Assembly: GCA_964020155.1 (NCBI GenBank)
Contig: OZ026562.1
Location: forward strand, 2,954,501 to 3,018,500
Direction: 5' to 3'
Origin: Chondrilla cf. caribensis
Lineage: Eukaryota; Porifera; Demospongiae; Chondrillida; Chondrillidae
Length of the DNA: 64,000 nt
Both the position numbers and the translations under genes were made by a program. Of the stretch, positions 25,116-38,256 are shown in pieces. Within the stretch, counting starts at the first letter, position 1. Every line of letters begins with the position of its first letter. The notes beneath the pieces were generated by a model, which saw nothing but the letters and a program-made list of their open reading frames with translations, searched no databases and had not been told where the DNA came from.

Positions 25116-25839
25116 CTGAAATGTACGTTCATGACATACAGTACATACGTAAGTATCATAGGTTATTATTACTCTTAGTGTATGTGAATAGATGTGTGCA
25201 CATTATACATTCTGTAGCTAAGCCCACCTGTAATATGGCCAGCTTTAAGGTTCAAAGCTTAGAGAATGATTCCATTTCAGATTCAATTTCAAAAATTTCA
25301 AGTGGGTTATGCGATCTACAAATATATGTCATTGCACTGATAAAGACAACACAGACTTACACACAGAGAAAGAGATATTAACAGTCTTAGAATTATTGGT
25401 GTTGAATTCCTATTTACTATATAGTACAGTACAGTATTTCCAACCATTCTGAACAATAGTAATCGAAACCAAATGAGTGAGTTGTTTCAAGGTCTAGTAA
25501 ACTTGACAAAATACAACTTGGCAATTACAAGTGTTCTTCAGACTACCTAAACACATCATTTTCCCACATGCTGAATAGCAAATCTATGTACAATATGACA
25601 ATCAAGGGTATTTACATGTACACAATTTACAAACATGAAATCGTAACCTGTTGAGTAAGATGGGTCATTAACAATGGATGGCAACTATAACTTTACTTAC
25701 TAAATAATGCAGCATTGTTGAACAGTGAGTTGCTAGGGATGCAATCAATTGACAAATTTCAGTAACAATTATTTTGAGTACAATAGCATAGTAAATGTGC
25801 AAATAACACAGATATTTGAACACATGCACACACACACAT

Positions 25840-25890
<51 letters not shown>

Positions 25891-26024
25891 CACACACACA
25901 TGCACACAAACACACGTGCACACGCACGCGCACACACATACACACACACACACAAACACACACACATGCAAGTACACGCACACATGTACACACACGTGCG
26001 TACACACGCACACACACACATGCA

Positions 26025-26069
<45 letters not shown>

Positions 26070-26370
26070 GCAAGTGCACACAAACACGCGCGCGTGCACA
26101 CAGGTACATGGTATTACGCACCATACTGTTAAAGTTGCATCTCATCACAAAGGGATTAGGTCTTGAGGTGCTCACAGCAGGTTGGCTGACAGCAGAATAC
26201 TTGTCATCATCATATTCAATGTTTGCATTCTCCTGGTGATCAAGGACAGGGTCCACTTTGGCTCTCTGTTCTGGAGTTCAGCCCCTACGATAAGTGACAT
26301 CCACCAATGGGACTGTCATACCGGAAACGGTCCCCTTCCGGCAGACGCGCAATGCCGTAAACGCACGAAG
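25116..26370. other. Spacer between the INTS7 fragment and the NACHT-WD40 gene
   Basis: A possible further INTS7 exon lies near 25230-25340 but I could not place it in frame or match it. A compound (CA)n tract fills 25826-26098. The remainder up to 26370 presumably contains the promoter of the plus-strand gene; no TATA box or other site stood out. Confidence 0.4.
25826..26098. repeat. Compound (CA)n microsatellite
   Basis: Two near-pure CA runs (about 25846-25888 and 26029-26066) are joined by interrupted units carrying ATGCACAC, CGTGCACACGC and GTACACGC. All translated frames are low-complexity His-Thr or Cys-Val strings. Confidence 0.95.
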
Positions 26371-29300
26371 ATGATGAACATTCTTCGTGGTGACTACTCA
26401 GACCTTCCTTTACGGAAAGAACAGTCTACTCTCGTTCGAGTCTTCTTATCCTCCACCTTCCGAGGTGAGTACTAGTCTAGAGGGTACGTGCTCTTTCGCT
26501 TTCCTGTCGATCGATTTGAACGATAATATGAAAGACTTTAGAATTCCATTTAGAAATCATTGTCCAGTACATGGACCTTAGTGACCTATATTTGGTCTGC
26601 CTTATGTCTTTCCTCGTAGATCTGAACGATCATGTCAATTCAACGACTCTATAGTGGTATATTTCGGATAAAATTTGTAAAACCAGCTACATTAGCATGT
26701 TAGCTAGTATTAGCCTCGCGTGTCATAGGCAAACACAGAGTGATTTGTGATACCCATAATGCGGAATGGATATATGTGGGACAATGTCATTAGTACGAAT
26801 TAATTATTAATTTTAATCAATTATTATAGGTCAAGTTCCCAAATTATCCCGTTAGCTATTCATTAAGTCGTTAATAGTTGTAGTTTATTCAGATTAATAT
26901 GATTATATCTGTAGTAACACACTCATGTATATCAGAATGTTATTTCAATCCATTTCAGATTTCATTCATGAACGCAATAAACTTGCTGAGGAAGTTTTTC
27001 CTCATTTAAAGAATTATTGTTCAAGTAAAGGGCTGGACTTTCAAGTCATCGACATGCGTTGGGGTGTCAGTGATATGAATGTTTCTCTTCATCAAACAAG
27101 TGAAGTTTGCCTGAATGAAATTGAACAATGCCACAGAATGTCGCTGGGTCCAGCTTTTATTGTAAGTGTCAGTTTCTGTTTTACAGTCAGCTTTATTTCC
27201 CATTCTTCACTGTCAAGACATTTCTGACATTTCTTGATGGTTAATATCATGATAGTAACATGTTTACAGAAGATAAACAAGACCTTTAAGTTATGACCGT
27301 TTTGGTCACATTATATGCAGTATTCATACACATTTTATGCTTGAAATATTAGTACGTAGGTACGTAGTTATCTATAATATTTATAGTGATTCAGACATTG
27401 GCATACAAGAGTATTTCATACTTATGGCTTACTGCACTCCTATCCATATTTTAATTGTTTTAACAGGTAGAGTATTGATATTAGTTGGCATTAAAAATTT
27501 AAAAAATTGTACCAGTTTATCACTTAAACACATTAATACATTTACCCACTAATCCATTAAATTAGACTTAAATTAGACCAATCCATTAAATTTGGAAAGC
27601 ACTCTATAGCGCTTTAGTGTAACCAGGGATAATGATTTGCCAGGCTTTCAAATGTTGTTCCCTTCAATACATGTATGCTCTACTTTGTTGTCATGCCTAA
27701 GTTGGAGACAGCTAGGGACATTGAGTCTTTAGTTCATCCTACCTACATGTACAGACTTTAAATGGGTATAATATTATTACACATGAAGTATTACACCTAC
27801 AATGCTATTATGTTACTGAAGTGTCTCTGAAATACATCAATTGTAGGAATTTGGACTTAATGTGGACATGTACCTATGTTGTGTGATATGTATTATACTA
27901 CCTTGACACTTATTTTATACACTATTTTGATGTTATATTTGCAGACATTTATCGGGAATCGTTATGGCTACCGACCACTTCCTGCCAGTATTCCAGCACA
28001 TTTAATTGATGTGTTGATGAAGTTTCCTGATATGAAGCATCACATTCGAGATCTCACACTGTTCCAGGAATGGTACATTCTGGATAAGAATTCCCTTCCT
28101 CCTGTTTATCAACTTCAACCCATACAGACAAAGTTTCCTAATTATTATTCTCTGGACCCTGTACAGCAGGAAAAGGATAAAATTGGTTGGAGTAAAGTTT
28201 TTTCAGAGCTTCAATCCTTTCTGAGATTGCTAGTGCAGTATGGAGTTGACAAAGGAAGGGTAACAGCTGAACAGGCACTTCTATTCCAACACTCAGGTGA
28301 GATAGTCTTGTAATAGCATTGCATATGTAGGTATGTATGTTTATTGAGCCAATCATAACGATAAACTGTCTGTAAAGGTGTATGTGAGACAAAGTGGCTT
28401 AGTGGGTTAATAATTCAATATAATTTGTAGATTTCTGTAGTTTGTTGTATAGTTAACAATCAGCATTCGTATAGTGGCCATGCTCAATAACCTGCCTTTG
28501 TCATGACCATACATGCCACTGATGGTATGCACTCGACTGCACATGTGCAGTTGGTTGCCTTGTACTCACAGATTGGCAATCCTGTCTACGTAGCTCTCCA
28601 CAATATTTCTCGGCCATCTTGTCATGTAATGAAAGGCTTGTAGGCTGTTACCCCTGGTTTATAACCCTATAACACCCTCAATCAGAGGTCAGAGGTTGCA
28701 ACCTCCCTAGTGGTATATTTCAAGACTAGGGGTAGCCTGCTTTGGTCGTGCCAAATGAGAATTATATGATATATGGGGTGGATTACCCTCCAACATAAAT
28801 TACTGGCAACTTTAACGATGGGAACGGGAATTGTTAGGAACCAGAATTCAGGCACGCTTGGTATAATAGGCAGTCTTAGTGGAAATCACAGGTTGCCTTC
28901 CTATAGTATTAGGTATGTACAAAGCAATAGGTTGTAGGAGGTGGCTACAAGGTTGTACAAGCTTGTAACAAGATTGTAGGAGGTGGCTACAAGGTTGTAC
29001 AAGCTTGTATGAGCTTATAGTGCGGTTGTAGGAGGTGGCTACCAGGTTGTATAAGCTTGTATATATGAGCTTGTAGTGCAGTTGTAAGGTTAGACTGCCA
29101 TAATTCTTTCCACAACCGGGGAATTGAAACAGTAAACAAACTTAAGGTTGTAACAACATTGTTTACCCTTTCAATTCCCAAGTTGCTGGCATTCACTAAG
29201 CTTGTGTGCAATGTTGTGACAAGGTTGTTGATTTATGTGGGTGCACGTATATTTCATGTGGTGTTTATTAGAGCACTACCCTTTGCAATTTATTGTTATA

Positions 29301-32300
29301 TTTTCTAAAATAACTACGGCAATTAGCTGTATAGCAATTGACTTTTATGTTTGAAGCATACCATAAATATTATGTGAATTTAATGTAAATATAGTAAGTA
29401 GGGTATGCCGTTTATATTCAATTTGCAAGGTTTCTAGGTATGCCTTACCTTGAGACACTTGCACAGCTTCCTGTTCAATCAAATGTCCCATGGAAATTTG
29501 CCACATTACTCTTAGTACAACTAAGTCTGTCTTGTAACAGTGTCTTGGATGACTACAAAAGCAAAGCCATGACCATTGGCAAGTGATCTAGTGGTTCAAT
29601 GAGTCACAACATTAGCACCAGAGATAAGGCAATTTGTTGACTTAATTTATATCACCCTCTTGATATTATCAAAAATTGATTCAAAATGTCAAATTTGACT
29701 AGGAAATATATTGTGTCTCTATTCAGTTATGAAGTTAAATCACACAAGAAAATACAAGCGAATTCATTTCACAGTAATATGGCAGATTAACTGGAGGCGG
29801 ATTAACAAATATTCACTGTAATCGTGGACGCTTTATATTCATGTTAATGAATTGAACCGTGCATTGTTTCTACAGCTGGCTGAGTATGTTGAGTTGTTTT
29901 AACCATACCAACAATGTACCCAAGAATCAAGATGAATGTCCACTGTATGGCAAATCAGATGTCTGATTTTTAATAATAGCCGAATACAAATGCCACACTG
30001 TGGGTATTTTTATCATTATTAACATTTATTTTATAACATTAACTAGCAATTACATTTGTTTCATCTGTTCACAATTCTTATCTCATTTCATAGTTACCGA
30101 AGAGGAAATTGCACATGGATTGCTGCAAATCAGATGTCCAGAGGAGCATTGCCTCTGCTATGTCCGTGAACTCCACGATATAAGGACCCACCTGGATGAT
30201 CCAGCTGCCAGGCAATATATAGATGTGAAGCCAGAGTCATCTGAAGTAGACCAAGAAGCACAAGACCTTCTGAACACTCTAAAGTGGAAAAAGGTTCCAC
30301 AAAAATTACCATCTTCTAATATGAGGAATTATTCAGTTCCGTGGAAAAAGGGTGGTGTTGATCCCAGTAATTGTGAGCATTCTGTTTATTTGAGTTCCTT
30401 TTGTAAGCAAGTGCAGGAGGATATCCAGTGTCTTGTTGACAGGGCATTCGAATGTAGACATGAAAGAGCTGTAGACTCGAAGGAGCTACAGCAAGAGGTG
30501 TATCATCATGCATTTTTCTGCCTGTCAAAATGTAAATCCTTTTGCGGTCGTGAAAATGAGTTGGCACATATCCGTTCGTATTTATTGGGAAAAGCCAGTA
30601 GGCCATTTGTTTTATATGGTCCTTCTGGTTCTGGTAAAACGTCCATTATGGCTAAGGTAGCCAGCCTGCACTGCTCTTGGCTTGGAGAATCATCTGTGTC
30701 AGTGATAAGATTTTTAGGCACATCTCCAACTTCCACTTCCATATGTGACACTATCGCAAGTATTTGCTTCCAACTGTGCACAGTATACAGCATTGATTCT
30801 TCCAGCCTGGAATCAATGGGTCCACCAGAAATCTTCCATTACTTTCATTCAATGATACAAGATATTCTTCCGAGAAGAGTTGCTTCTCCCCTTTTGATAC
30901 TTTTTGATTCCGTTGATCAGTTGTCTGCCGCTGATGGGGCCCATACCATGAATTGGCTTCCAAAGTATCTTCCATCCAATATTCGTATAATTGTGTCAGT
31001 ATTGACCAATGAGCATAATTGTTTGGATACCCTTAAATTGGTCATACCCCATGAAGAATGCTTTCTTCAACTAAGAGCAATGCCACTAAAGACGGGAATG
31101 GAGATCCTCTCTGTTTGGTTTGCACAAAATGGGCGCACATTGATCCCAGAGCAATTTAAATTAGTCCTTGACGTGTTTTCCAAATACTCCCAGCCTCTAT
31201 TTCTGCGTCTACTCTTTCATCAAGCAATTCAATGGAAGTCGTATACCGACTGCAGTGGTGTCTCACTGCCTGAGTCAACCACTGCTGCGTTGATAGAGTT
31301 CTTTGAAAATTTAGAAAGCAGTCATGGGATGATTTTTGTACGGAGGGCTCTGGGTTACCTCACAGCATCTCGCAATGGGTTAAGTGAAACAGAGCTTGAA
31401 GATGTGTTGTCATTAGACGATGCTGTTCTTAATTCTGTTTATCAGTACTGGGACCCACCCAGTAATGAATTGATTCGATTGCCGTCATTGTTATGGAGCC
31501 GTATTCACTACTTCATCAGTGACTATTTAGTGGAACGTCAAACTGGGGGAAGGAAGGTTCTCAATTGGTTTCACAGACAATTTATAGAAGCAGCTAGACA
31601 GCGCTACTTGAGATCACCAGAGGATAAAAAAGCCTGTCACGAAGGACTAGCATCCTTCTTTTCTGGGAAGTGGAGTGGTTCACAGATTAAACCAATCACT
31701 CTGTCATCTCGTAATCTCTCATTGCCAAGGGCTACAAGAAACGTGGCACCTCAACCCAACCAATTCTCAGATGATATTTTTAACATTCGTAAATTCGATG
31801 AGCTCCCTTACCATTCGATATTCTGTGACACAGCAAGCCATCTAAAGGCCTCGATTTTTTGCGACTTCACGTGGATTCTCAACAAGCTATTAGCAATGAC
31901 GTTTCAAAATTTGATGCAAGATTATAGTTTATTGCTGTCCTTGGTTCACGATAAAGAAGTGTCTATCATTCAAGACACCCTTTTGTTGTCTGCACACAGT
32001 CTTAAGATTTATCCATTGTCTTTAGCAGAGCAGTTTCTTGGTCGTTTGAATGATTTACAGAATGATGTCTTTCCTCACATCTCTGCTATGTTAACAGAAG
32101 CAAGACAATGGATTCACAATTCTTCCAGCTACCTGTTCCTGCCTCTCAATCAATCTCTCATTTCTCCGGGAGGTCCATTGATAACTACTTTATCTGGGCA
32201 TCCAAGCCTTATTCATTCAGTTTGTTCTTCAAAGAAGCATTCTTTGTTGGTTTCTTGCTCCAGAGGAACAAGAGAAAGTAGTGTCCTCAATGTTTGGGAT

Positions 32301-34256
32301 GTGGAATCACTGGAGTGTGTTCAAGTTACCCACTCACTTTCAATATCAGGGAAATCGTCAGTGATGTTTCATTCAATATGTAATGATTACCTCATTGGAG
32401 CGTGTGGCAGTAAGGTTGTCCAATGGAATATTGTAACTGGTGAAGAAGTAGGGATCTTTCAAACGCCAGAAGATATTTCTTGCTTGGCCGCTAATGAAAA
32501 TGCATGTTTTACTGTGACTGGATTAGTATCTGGTGATATTTATGTGATATCTGTACCTAATGCAACAGTTTTACACACTGTGAAGGGGCTGTTTCAGACT
32601 GGAGTTCACCTGCTTTCTTTTACAAATGCAAAGGAATGGCTACTAGTGGTACCTGTTGATGGGACCCCACAGGTGTTCGATGGCCAAACTGTAGCTCTCC
32701 ATTCCACCATTAAACATAATGTGAAAGATGTCACTTGTGTCATATCAGGGGAGGGGTGTGAACTTGGTTCATTCTTTTTTGTTCTTGGCTTCAAGGATGC
32801 AGACATATCTGTTTGGCTCTTCCCCCAATTGTCCAAAATCTTCACCCTTAAAGGGCACACCCAGAGCATTCAGTGTATGGTACTCACCTCACTTGGTCAA
32901 GGTCGGCCAACCCTGGTTAGTGGTTCTTTTGATGGATTGGCTCGATTGTGGTGTCTTCGAACAGGTATTTGCAACCTAGTTTTCACCGGGCATTCTAGTG
33001 TGATTTGGTGCATTTCTCCCATTGTTGATGGATTCTTTGTTACAGGATCAAAGGATGACACTCTCAAAGTATGGGAAATTTGCTCTGGAAAATGCATCCA
33101 AACCTTGGAGGGACACTCTTCATGGATATCTTGTGTTGATCTTGTAGTAGTTAATAACGAAGTTATTGTTTTATCTGGATCCAATGACAAAACCGTGAAG
33201 CTCTGGAAACTCCCTAGTGAATGCAGCTCACAACTGTCTAAAGGTGATCAACACACCAAGCAGCCTGGATGTATTGTTACCACACCATTCCGAATGGTTG
33301 TTTCGGGTGCAGAAGACGCTCTCAAAGTATGGGACTTTGAGACTGGCCGATGCTTGTTCACTTTCCCCAATCCTGTGTCCACTGTCTGTTTTGGTAAACC
33401 AAATCTACTCTTCTCCGGGGATGATAATTGTATACTATTTCTCTGGGATCTGTCCAAGTTGAAGTGTAATAGTATGACGTATGTCAAAAAGATCACAGTC
33501 CATACAGTTATTACTAAGCTTTGCTGTTCAGATTCTGATTACGTTATATCGGGTCATAAATGTGGAATGATACAGGTGTGGTCCATTGATTTGCACCTGC
33601 TTGCTACATGTGAAGGGCACACTAAAGCAGTTAGATGTACCACATTCTCCAAGAATGGATTGCTTCTTGCTTCAGGCTCTGCTGATTCCACCGTTTGCGT
33701 GTGGAAGCTCCCTGTATTGGATTCATCAAGCCCAAAGCCTGTCGCTAAACTAGTAGGACATAAGAAGACTGTTGGTTGTGTTACGATTGTCAATGACAGC
33801 AGCAAGGTTATATCAGGTAGTGATGACTGCACAGTGAGGATATGGTGTATCAGCAGTGAAACTTGTCTCAATCTTATATCATATACGGACAGCATCAAAT
33901 GCCTGATTCCTACCACTACTGCATTGGGTGATAAACTCATAGCTAGTGCTCATTGTGCACGAGAACAGCTACGATTGTGGGATGTCAGAACTGGGAATTT
34001 AGACCTTGATTTCTGTGGCCACACCCATGCAGTGATGTCTCTGTTGCTGATAAACAACGATGAGCTCCTATTATCTGGATCGAGAGATGGAACCATCAGG
34101 TTATGGAAAGTAGATACCGGACACATGTTAGCTATGTTCGACCTTCAGTCTCAGGTCAAGTACATGAGTGTCCAAGGAAATGGGCAGGAATACTACCTGG
34201 CGACTACTATGAAAACGGGACCTATCGCATTGTTTCGCATCCATTTCCCCAGATAA
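26371..34256 (+). CDS. NWD1: DUF4062-NACHT-WD40 STAND NTPase, NWD1-like
   Basis: Four exons join in frame (26371-26464, 26959-27161, 27945-28296, 30094-34256) to 1603 aa, near the size of vertebrate NWD1. Residues about 20-200 match the N-terminal DUF4062-type domain (VRVFLSSTFRDFIHERNKLA, DMRWGVSD, QTSEVCLNEIEQC, GNRYGYRPLP). A NACHT NTPase follows, with Walker A GPSGSGKTS at about 391-399 and Walker B LLILFDSVDQ near 484. From about residue 915 to the end are roughly a dozen WD40 blades (GSKDDTLKVWEI, GSNDKTVKLWKL, GSADSTVCVWKL, GSDDCTVRIW, GSRDGTIRLWKV). STAND proteins are nucleotide-switched scaffolds; the WD propellers probably sense or bind partners. The ATG at 26374 is an equally possible start. 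NWD2 or TEP1-type relatives are alternatives. The 3' exon alone carries about 87% of the protein. Confidence 0.88.
28920..29090. repeat. Minisatellite in intron 3 of the NWD1-like gene
   Basis: A unit of about 55 bp built on GTAGGAGGTGGCTACAAGGT and TGTACAAGCTTGTA occurs three times (near 28930, 28975 and 29025) with small changes. No coding content. Confidence 0.7.
29770..29818. mobile_element. Fragment of the pogo-like MITE family
   Basis: The right half-terminus GGCGGATTAACAAATATTCACTG followed by TA matches the family ends seen at 48297, 53547 and 57224. A left end is not clear. Confidence 0.5.
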
Positions 34257-36578
34257 AGAGAGTGTAATACTGTGATTGACAGAGTATATTGTTGTTTTAT
34301 AAACAATTAATACACCATGTAATATGTTTTTGTTCCAAAATTAAGCCATCACATGCAGTGTGTATGTTACAAATGTAATGTTAATGTAGAGTATAGTAAA
34401 GAATATGTGTATAATTTAATTACTTACATAATAAGAAATAAATTAAATAATAAATATAATGATATAATGAAGAAAAAACTGTTACAGTACGTATATATAT
34501 ATAATATATATATATATATATACGTACAATTGCATGATACATATAATACAATTGAACACAATACGTACAGTTATTCATATACGTAATACAATGTATATAA
34601 CAATAATTACATGAAGTGGCCCTTGCTTACTGTGAGCTATAGATCAATGGCCATGCATTAATATTGGGCTGGTTGTCCACTGGCAGATCTATAGTGCCCC
34701 CCGATGGCAGTGGTAGCGGATCTGAGTGTCATGAATCCCAGCCTGCACTGTAGCCAAGCCATTGTTAGGCTGTTTGGCCTATTTGGTGTATGCTGTATTA
34801 CATTTGTATCATCACTTACTCCATACTCATGAAAATCTCTTCCAATTTAACTGTTCTTGAAATACATAATGATTATCAACAATAGATATTATAGCTAGAC
34901 CCCTACATTGCGATAGTGTAGTGACGTGCAAGATTAAAAAAAGATGAACAGTTGCACTATTATATTCATGTGGTGACTAAAAACAATGTCCGACTGATTA
35001 ACCGGACTCCTATAAATAATATATCCACAGGGTAAACTTTCTAGTAGCAAGAAGAAATTGCAGATGGCCTGGCAACAAGCCTCTGCTGCCACCAAACTAG
35101 CAATCCCCCAGTTATCCTTCCTTTATTTTTAATGTAACATTAGAACTATTTGAATCACATGTTCTTATGCATGCAACTTATTATTATTATCAGCACAGCC
35201 ATTAATTCTTGCCAGGACAAAAGTATCAGTCTTATCCATTTCTTTTTTCACCTTGTGTCTGAGAATACATGCTGCCATGCTTTGTAACTCATATAATATT
35301 ATCTGTTAACAATAACGGTCTTTCCCTACCTTTCAGATAGTTTGGCGTTGAGTTATGTCAGATGGTGTCTGGATGAAAATCACAGCTGTGATTGTAACCA
35401 TACATCTCATTGTGCTCTCATCGAAATAAATATGATAAAATACTAGAGCTTTACTGCAATTAATGTTACAATAGTAATTAACCAACTAATAAAATGTTGA
35501 AGTAGTTTAATTATATGTATATTATTATTTTAGGATTATCAATTTAGTATTTAAAGTTAACCATCTTTATTAGTAGTAATAATAGAGCTTAGGAAGTACG
35601 TACACACATGGATGTTAATGAACATTATATGGTCTATTATAGGAATCGCATGCATATCACATCTATGCCATTGAGCATAACATATAGATAAAGGCATAAT
35701 AATGTCTATATAAGTTTATGATCAAGCAAGCAAAACACACCAATTCTGTCTTTCTTTCACAGGAAATACGTATTTGTCAGCACACAGTACATGTATGTGT
35801 AGGTATTTATGTATATCTTCAATGTAACTTCCATTTGGATGGCCATGGGGATTATGAGTCATGATTATAGAGTACACATAGTCATTACGATCATGGACTT
35901 TAAATTTGAGAGAGCTCGATTTTCACAATGATTTAAGTATGTCACAAAACATGGCTAGCACAGATTACAACCTTCTAGACACTAAACTTGCAATTGTGAG
36001 TCCATGAACATAGTAAATGGCTGGCGCATTAAACATAATATAAACATGGTGAACGTGCATTAGACATGATATAGACTAGGTGCACATGCTATCTGTGACG
36101 TATGATATATTTCAAGCAATCCAGGGCAGATGCATTGTATGTTCATCAAGCAGATGACATATCACTACCACTTCAAATGGCCATGGACCAAAGCCTTGGG
36201 GACTGTAAAACTGCTTCCATGAATGATGTTGCTGTGTACGTGGGTGTATATCAAAAACTATCAGTACATGTTGTGTACAAGTGAGTATGCGTTGCGGTGT
36301 GTAGTTGTATTGGAATGGATATAGTGGTGTTTGTATGTATATTGCACGTGTACATGTTGTCTAGGCTACTAGGCTTCCCTAACACTCTCTCTTGAATTGG
36401 GAATATTATGTGGTGTGGTTATCACTACAATAAAAAAGCATGCTCTACACCTCAGCACCTTTTCATAGATTCCAACAATAATGTCATGATAATCATACAA
36501 TAGAACTAATAATAGTTATAATAATAATATTACAATAATACAAATATAACTGTGTGAAATGCTTTAAGGACATTATAC
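34257..36578. other. 2.3-kb intergenic region between the NWD1-like gene and RRM2
   Basis: No gene is recognisable. A near-palindromic (TA)n block with GTACGTA ends lies at about 34487-34527. Short frames such as 36102-36284 have no family resemblance. Both flanking genes end here (tail-to-tail), so it should hold two 3' ends; AATAAA-like words are frequent because of the AT content and I do not assign a specific poly(A) signal. Confidence 0.45.
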
Positions 36579-38057
36579 TTAGAAGTCTGCTTCAAGAGTG
36601 AAAACATGGTCTTCTTTGGATGTCATTACACCGGATTTCTGGTATTCTCCAACTCTTTTTTCAAAGAAGTTTGTTTTACCTTCCAATGAAATATTCTCCA
36701 TGAAGTCAAACGGATTTTCAGCGTTGTATATCTATGTAGAGAGTATACATGTAACAGTGCTGTATTGTTGCAGTATTGATTACAACTGACCTTAGGTACA
36801 TGCAGAGCACCGAGCAGTCTGTCTGCCACAAATTCAATATACCTAGCCATGAGACCATTGTTCATTCCTATTAATGCAACAGGCAAAGCTCCACAAAGAA
36901 ATTCTTGCTCAATATTGACAGCATCTTTGATAATTTCATAGATTCTTTTCTGAGAAGGTTTATGTCTCAAGTGTGAGAACAGAAGACAGGCAAAATCACA
37001 ATGAAGTCCTTCATCTCTGCTGATGAGCTCATTTGAAAACGTCAGCCCAGGCATAAGACCTCTATAAAGGAGAAAATATACATACGTATCAACACATTGA
37101 ACAGTTTGCTTGAGATCATTATTCGTACCGTTTCTTCAGCCAGAAAATAGCAGCAAAAGAACCTGAGAAGAATATTCCTTCAACAGCAGCAAAAGCTATC
37201 ACTCTTTCTGCAAAGCTGGCTGATTCAGAGCTAATCCATTTCAAGGCCCACTGAGCTTTTTTCTGTACACAAGGCACTGTATAAACAATGTGAGAATAAG
37301 CAGACAACCAATGAGCTATACATCCATCATAACTAACTTGTTTCAATAGCATTGAATAGCTGATCCCTCTCAACAGGGTCTTTGATATAAGTATCAATCA
37401 ATAAGCTATACATCTCTGAATGGATATTCTCTATGGCAACTTGAAATCCATAGAAACATCTGGCCTCAGTCACTTGAACTTCTGAGCTAAATCGTTCCAC
37501 CTGAACAACGGGAACAACTAGTTAAGCAATGATTGAAGCATTTTCCCATAAGCAAATTCACTCACCAAATTTTCATTCACTATACCATCACTAGCAGCGA
37601 AGAAAGCGAGTACATGCTTTAAGAAATGCTTTTCTTCTTCCCTCAGCGATTCCCAGTCTTGTATATCTTTGGATAAATCCACCTCTTCAGCTGTCCAGAA
37701 TGATGCTGGATTATATAGAGACGATTAGATTCGCTAGTATAAAACGATGCTACATACACACTTGTGCTGCTGTATACCTACCCTCTGCTTTCTTATAAAA
37801 TTGCCATATATCCGGATAGTGGATTGGTAAAACAACGAATCTGCGAGGATTTTCGGCGAGCAAAGGTTCTTCCTTCTCAACTTCCTTCAATCGACGACTC
37901 TCATCGCTATCAATAGACTCAACCTGTAGATACAGTGAAACGCTAGTCACGAATAGCACAATATAACAAGCAACGTATAACTCACTTTTACTGTGGTTTT
38001 GCCCAAGGTATCTGATAATTTATAGGGTGAACTGTTGCCTAATTCCGCAGCAAGCAT
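36579..38057 (-). CDS. RRM2: Ribonucleoside-diphosphate reductase small subunit (R2)
   Basis: R2 houses the di-iron tyrosyl radical that lets class I ribonucleotide reductase make deoxynucleotides. Seven exons join in frame to 362 aa: 37986-38057, 37782-37923, 37566-37705, 37338-37500, 37129-37276, 36791-37061 and 36579-36731. Blocks in order: [49 protein letters not shown], the metal/radical block [83 protein letters not shown] and [19 protein letters not shown], ending FTLEADF. All expected ligands are present. The N-terminus is short and I see no KEN degron as in vertebrate RRM2, so p53R2 is equally close; the name follows the family. C9orf72 ends 200 bp upstream on the same strand. Confidence 0.95.
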
Positions 38058-38256
38058 CGTCTTTAAGATTCGTCTCTGATACAAGGGAGATTTGGCTCCT
38101 GTTTCACAAGTCCGCGTATTTATGCCCACAAAAGGCGGGCCACTTTCCCGCCAATCTTCGAACTGACCAATGAATTCACGACCAGAAACCGTTAATGAAT
38201 ATCATTACTGTATAACCGCAAGTTACGCAAAACATAATGTACAGTAGCGCTAATGT

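Noticed and set aside
25668..26239. Overlapping frames of over 100 resid on both strands near 25.7-26.2 kb
   Set aside because: Products of the compound (CA)n microsatellite.
30130..33940. Many minus-strand and alternative-frame ORFs inside the large NACHT-WD40 exon
   Set aside because: They are antisense or frame shadows of the 4.2-kb coding exon.
38058..38129. Upstream extension of the R2 reading frame (GINTRTCETGAKSPLYQ)
   Set aside because: It has no ATG; the first ATG in frame is at 38057, giving a normal-length protein.
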